DNA of 56,302 nt from Halothiobacillus sp. (GTDB lineage Bacteria; Pseudomonadota; Gammaproteobacteria; Halothiobacillales; Halothiobacillaceae). A program made the position numbers and the translations under genes. Shown one piece after another: positions 56,162 to 56,302 of the stretch. The notes under the pieces are model-generated. The model saw only the letters and a list, made by a program, of their open reading frames with translations. It was not told where the DNA came from and did no database searches. The DNA lies in assembly GCA_024636015.1 (NCBI GenBank), contig JAGXHU010000057.1:1-56302 (forward strand), in the 5' to 3' direction. Each line of letters opens with the position of its first letter. Position 1 is the stretch's first letter.

Positions 56162-56302
56162 TGTCGCATCCCGGGTGATTATAAGGACGTCTTATAAACA
56201 GATGTGAGTGCGTTTGATACCAGTCTTTCATGGCCTGGATGGGTGTTCGACTGTGCAGTGCGCACTGGGGTAACTGGTGGTTGTAGAGGTGCACATAGCG
56301 CA
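56157..56302 (-). CDS. IS481-family transposase, C-terminal end (partial)
   Basis: On the minus strand the frame entering at the right edge reads RYVHLYNHQLPQCALHSR, then TPIQAMKDWYQTH, then RRPYNHPGCDN and a TAG stop at 56159-56157. This is the familiar C-terminus of IS481-type rve-domain transposases (QxALxxxTPxQAMKDW, then RPYxxPGxD). The catalytic DDE core lies outside the window. The stop codon falls in the flanking CTAG rather than inside the element. Confidence 0.85.
   Translation of the reverse strand, partial: RYVHLYNHQLPQCALHSRTPIQAMKDWYQTHSHLFIRRPYNHPGCDN
56162..56302 (-). mobile_element. IS481-family insertion sequence, one end
   Basis: The element appears to end with TGTCGCATCCCGGGTG, starting at 56162, where hsdS coding sense stops. 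Directly outside is CCTAGT (56156-56161), matching the NCTAGN target known for IS481 of Bordetella. The other end and the second copy of the target would lie beyond the window. Confidence 0.75.

Noticed and set aside
56162..56207. The last 15 codons of the hsdS frame as true HsdS sequence
   Set aside because: They are the reverse reading of the IS481-type transposase end and do not follow the HsdS family.

Overview
The window looks like chromosomal DNA of a gammaproteobacterium of moderate GC content. This rests on gene content and order: miaB-ybeZ-ybeY-corC-lnt, ubiJ-ubiB, hemA-prfA-prmC, rdgC beside purB, an ettA-type ABC-F factor, queG, an E. coli-type murB and a class 2 pyrD. The orphan ccoS (cbb3 oxidase assembly) and motAB point to a motile organism that respires at low oxygen. 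A sulfur-oxidiser of the Halothiobacillus kind would fit, but that is only an impression from memory and was not tested by a search. No rRNA, tRNA or CRISPR array was recognised.

Layout. 1-6.1 kb: start of an HDOD protein and ettA (minus), then a plus-strand set of a VWA-domain membrane protein, a repeat-bearing inner-membrane protein and a DsbC/DsbG-like thiol protein. 6.1-13.4 kb: murB with a GT9-like glycosyltransferase, metG, ccoS, htpX, an unknown gene and an OlsB-like acyltransferase. 13.6-19.2 kb: pyrD convergent with hemA-prfA-prmC-orf-moeB. 19.3-24.4 kb: a PAP2 phosphatase coupled to a lipid-carrier glycosyltransferase, an anchored thioredoxin, a DUF815 ATPase, an RRM protein and a membrane methyltransferase. 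24.5-33.2 kb: motA-motB (motB frameshifted), pepN, rdgC, purB and an HDOD-like protein. 33.2-43.2 kb: queG-crcB, an SbmA/YddA-type ABC transporter, lnt, corC, ybeY, ybeZ, miaB and dusA. 43.2-50.7 kb: a small secreted protein, a decayed ABC-2 permease, a chemoreceptor, ubiB-ubiJ, a CHAD protein and a methyltransferase. 50.7-56.3 kb: accessory-looking DNA with DUF302, flavin reductase, pirin, DUF423 flanked by two IS3 remnants, and a type I restriction-modification locus whose hsdS is cut by an IS481-family element running off the window.

How the genes work together. Most of the window is housekeeping in tightly coupled operons: tRNA and ribosome maturation with envelope functions (miaB to lnt), haem and translation termination (hemA-prfA-prmC), and ubiquinone synthesis (ubiJ-ubiB). 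The right-hand 6 kb and the 43.9-44.5 kb stretch carry the scars: decayed genes, IS fragments and one intact-looking IS end.

The points most worth a second look are: the IS481-type junction, where the transposase stop codon lies in the CTAG target; the one-base deletion in a C run that splits motB just before its proton-binding aspartate; the paired IS3 5' remnants around DUF423; the VWA / KEATT-repeat / thiol-protein set; and a perfect palindrome over the -35 region of a possibly leaderless hemA promoter.
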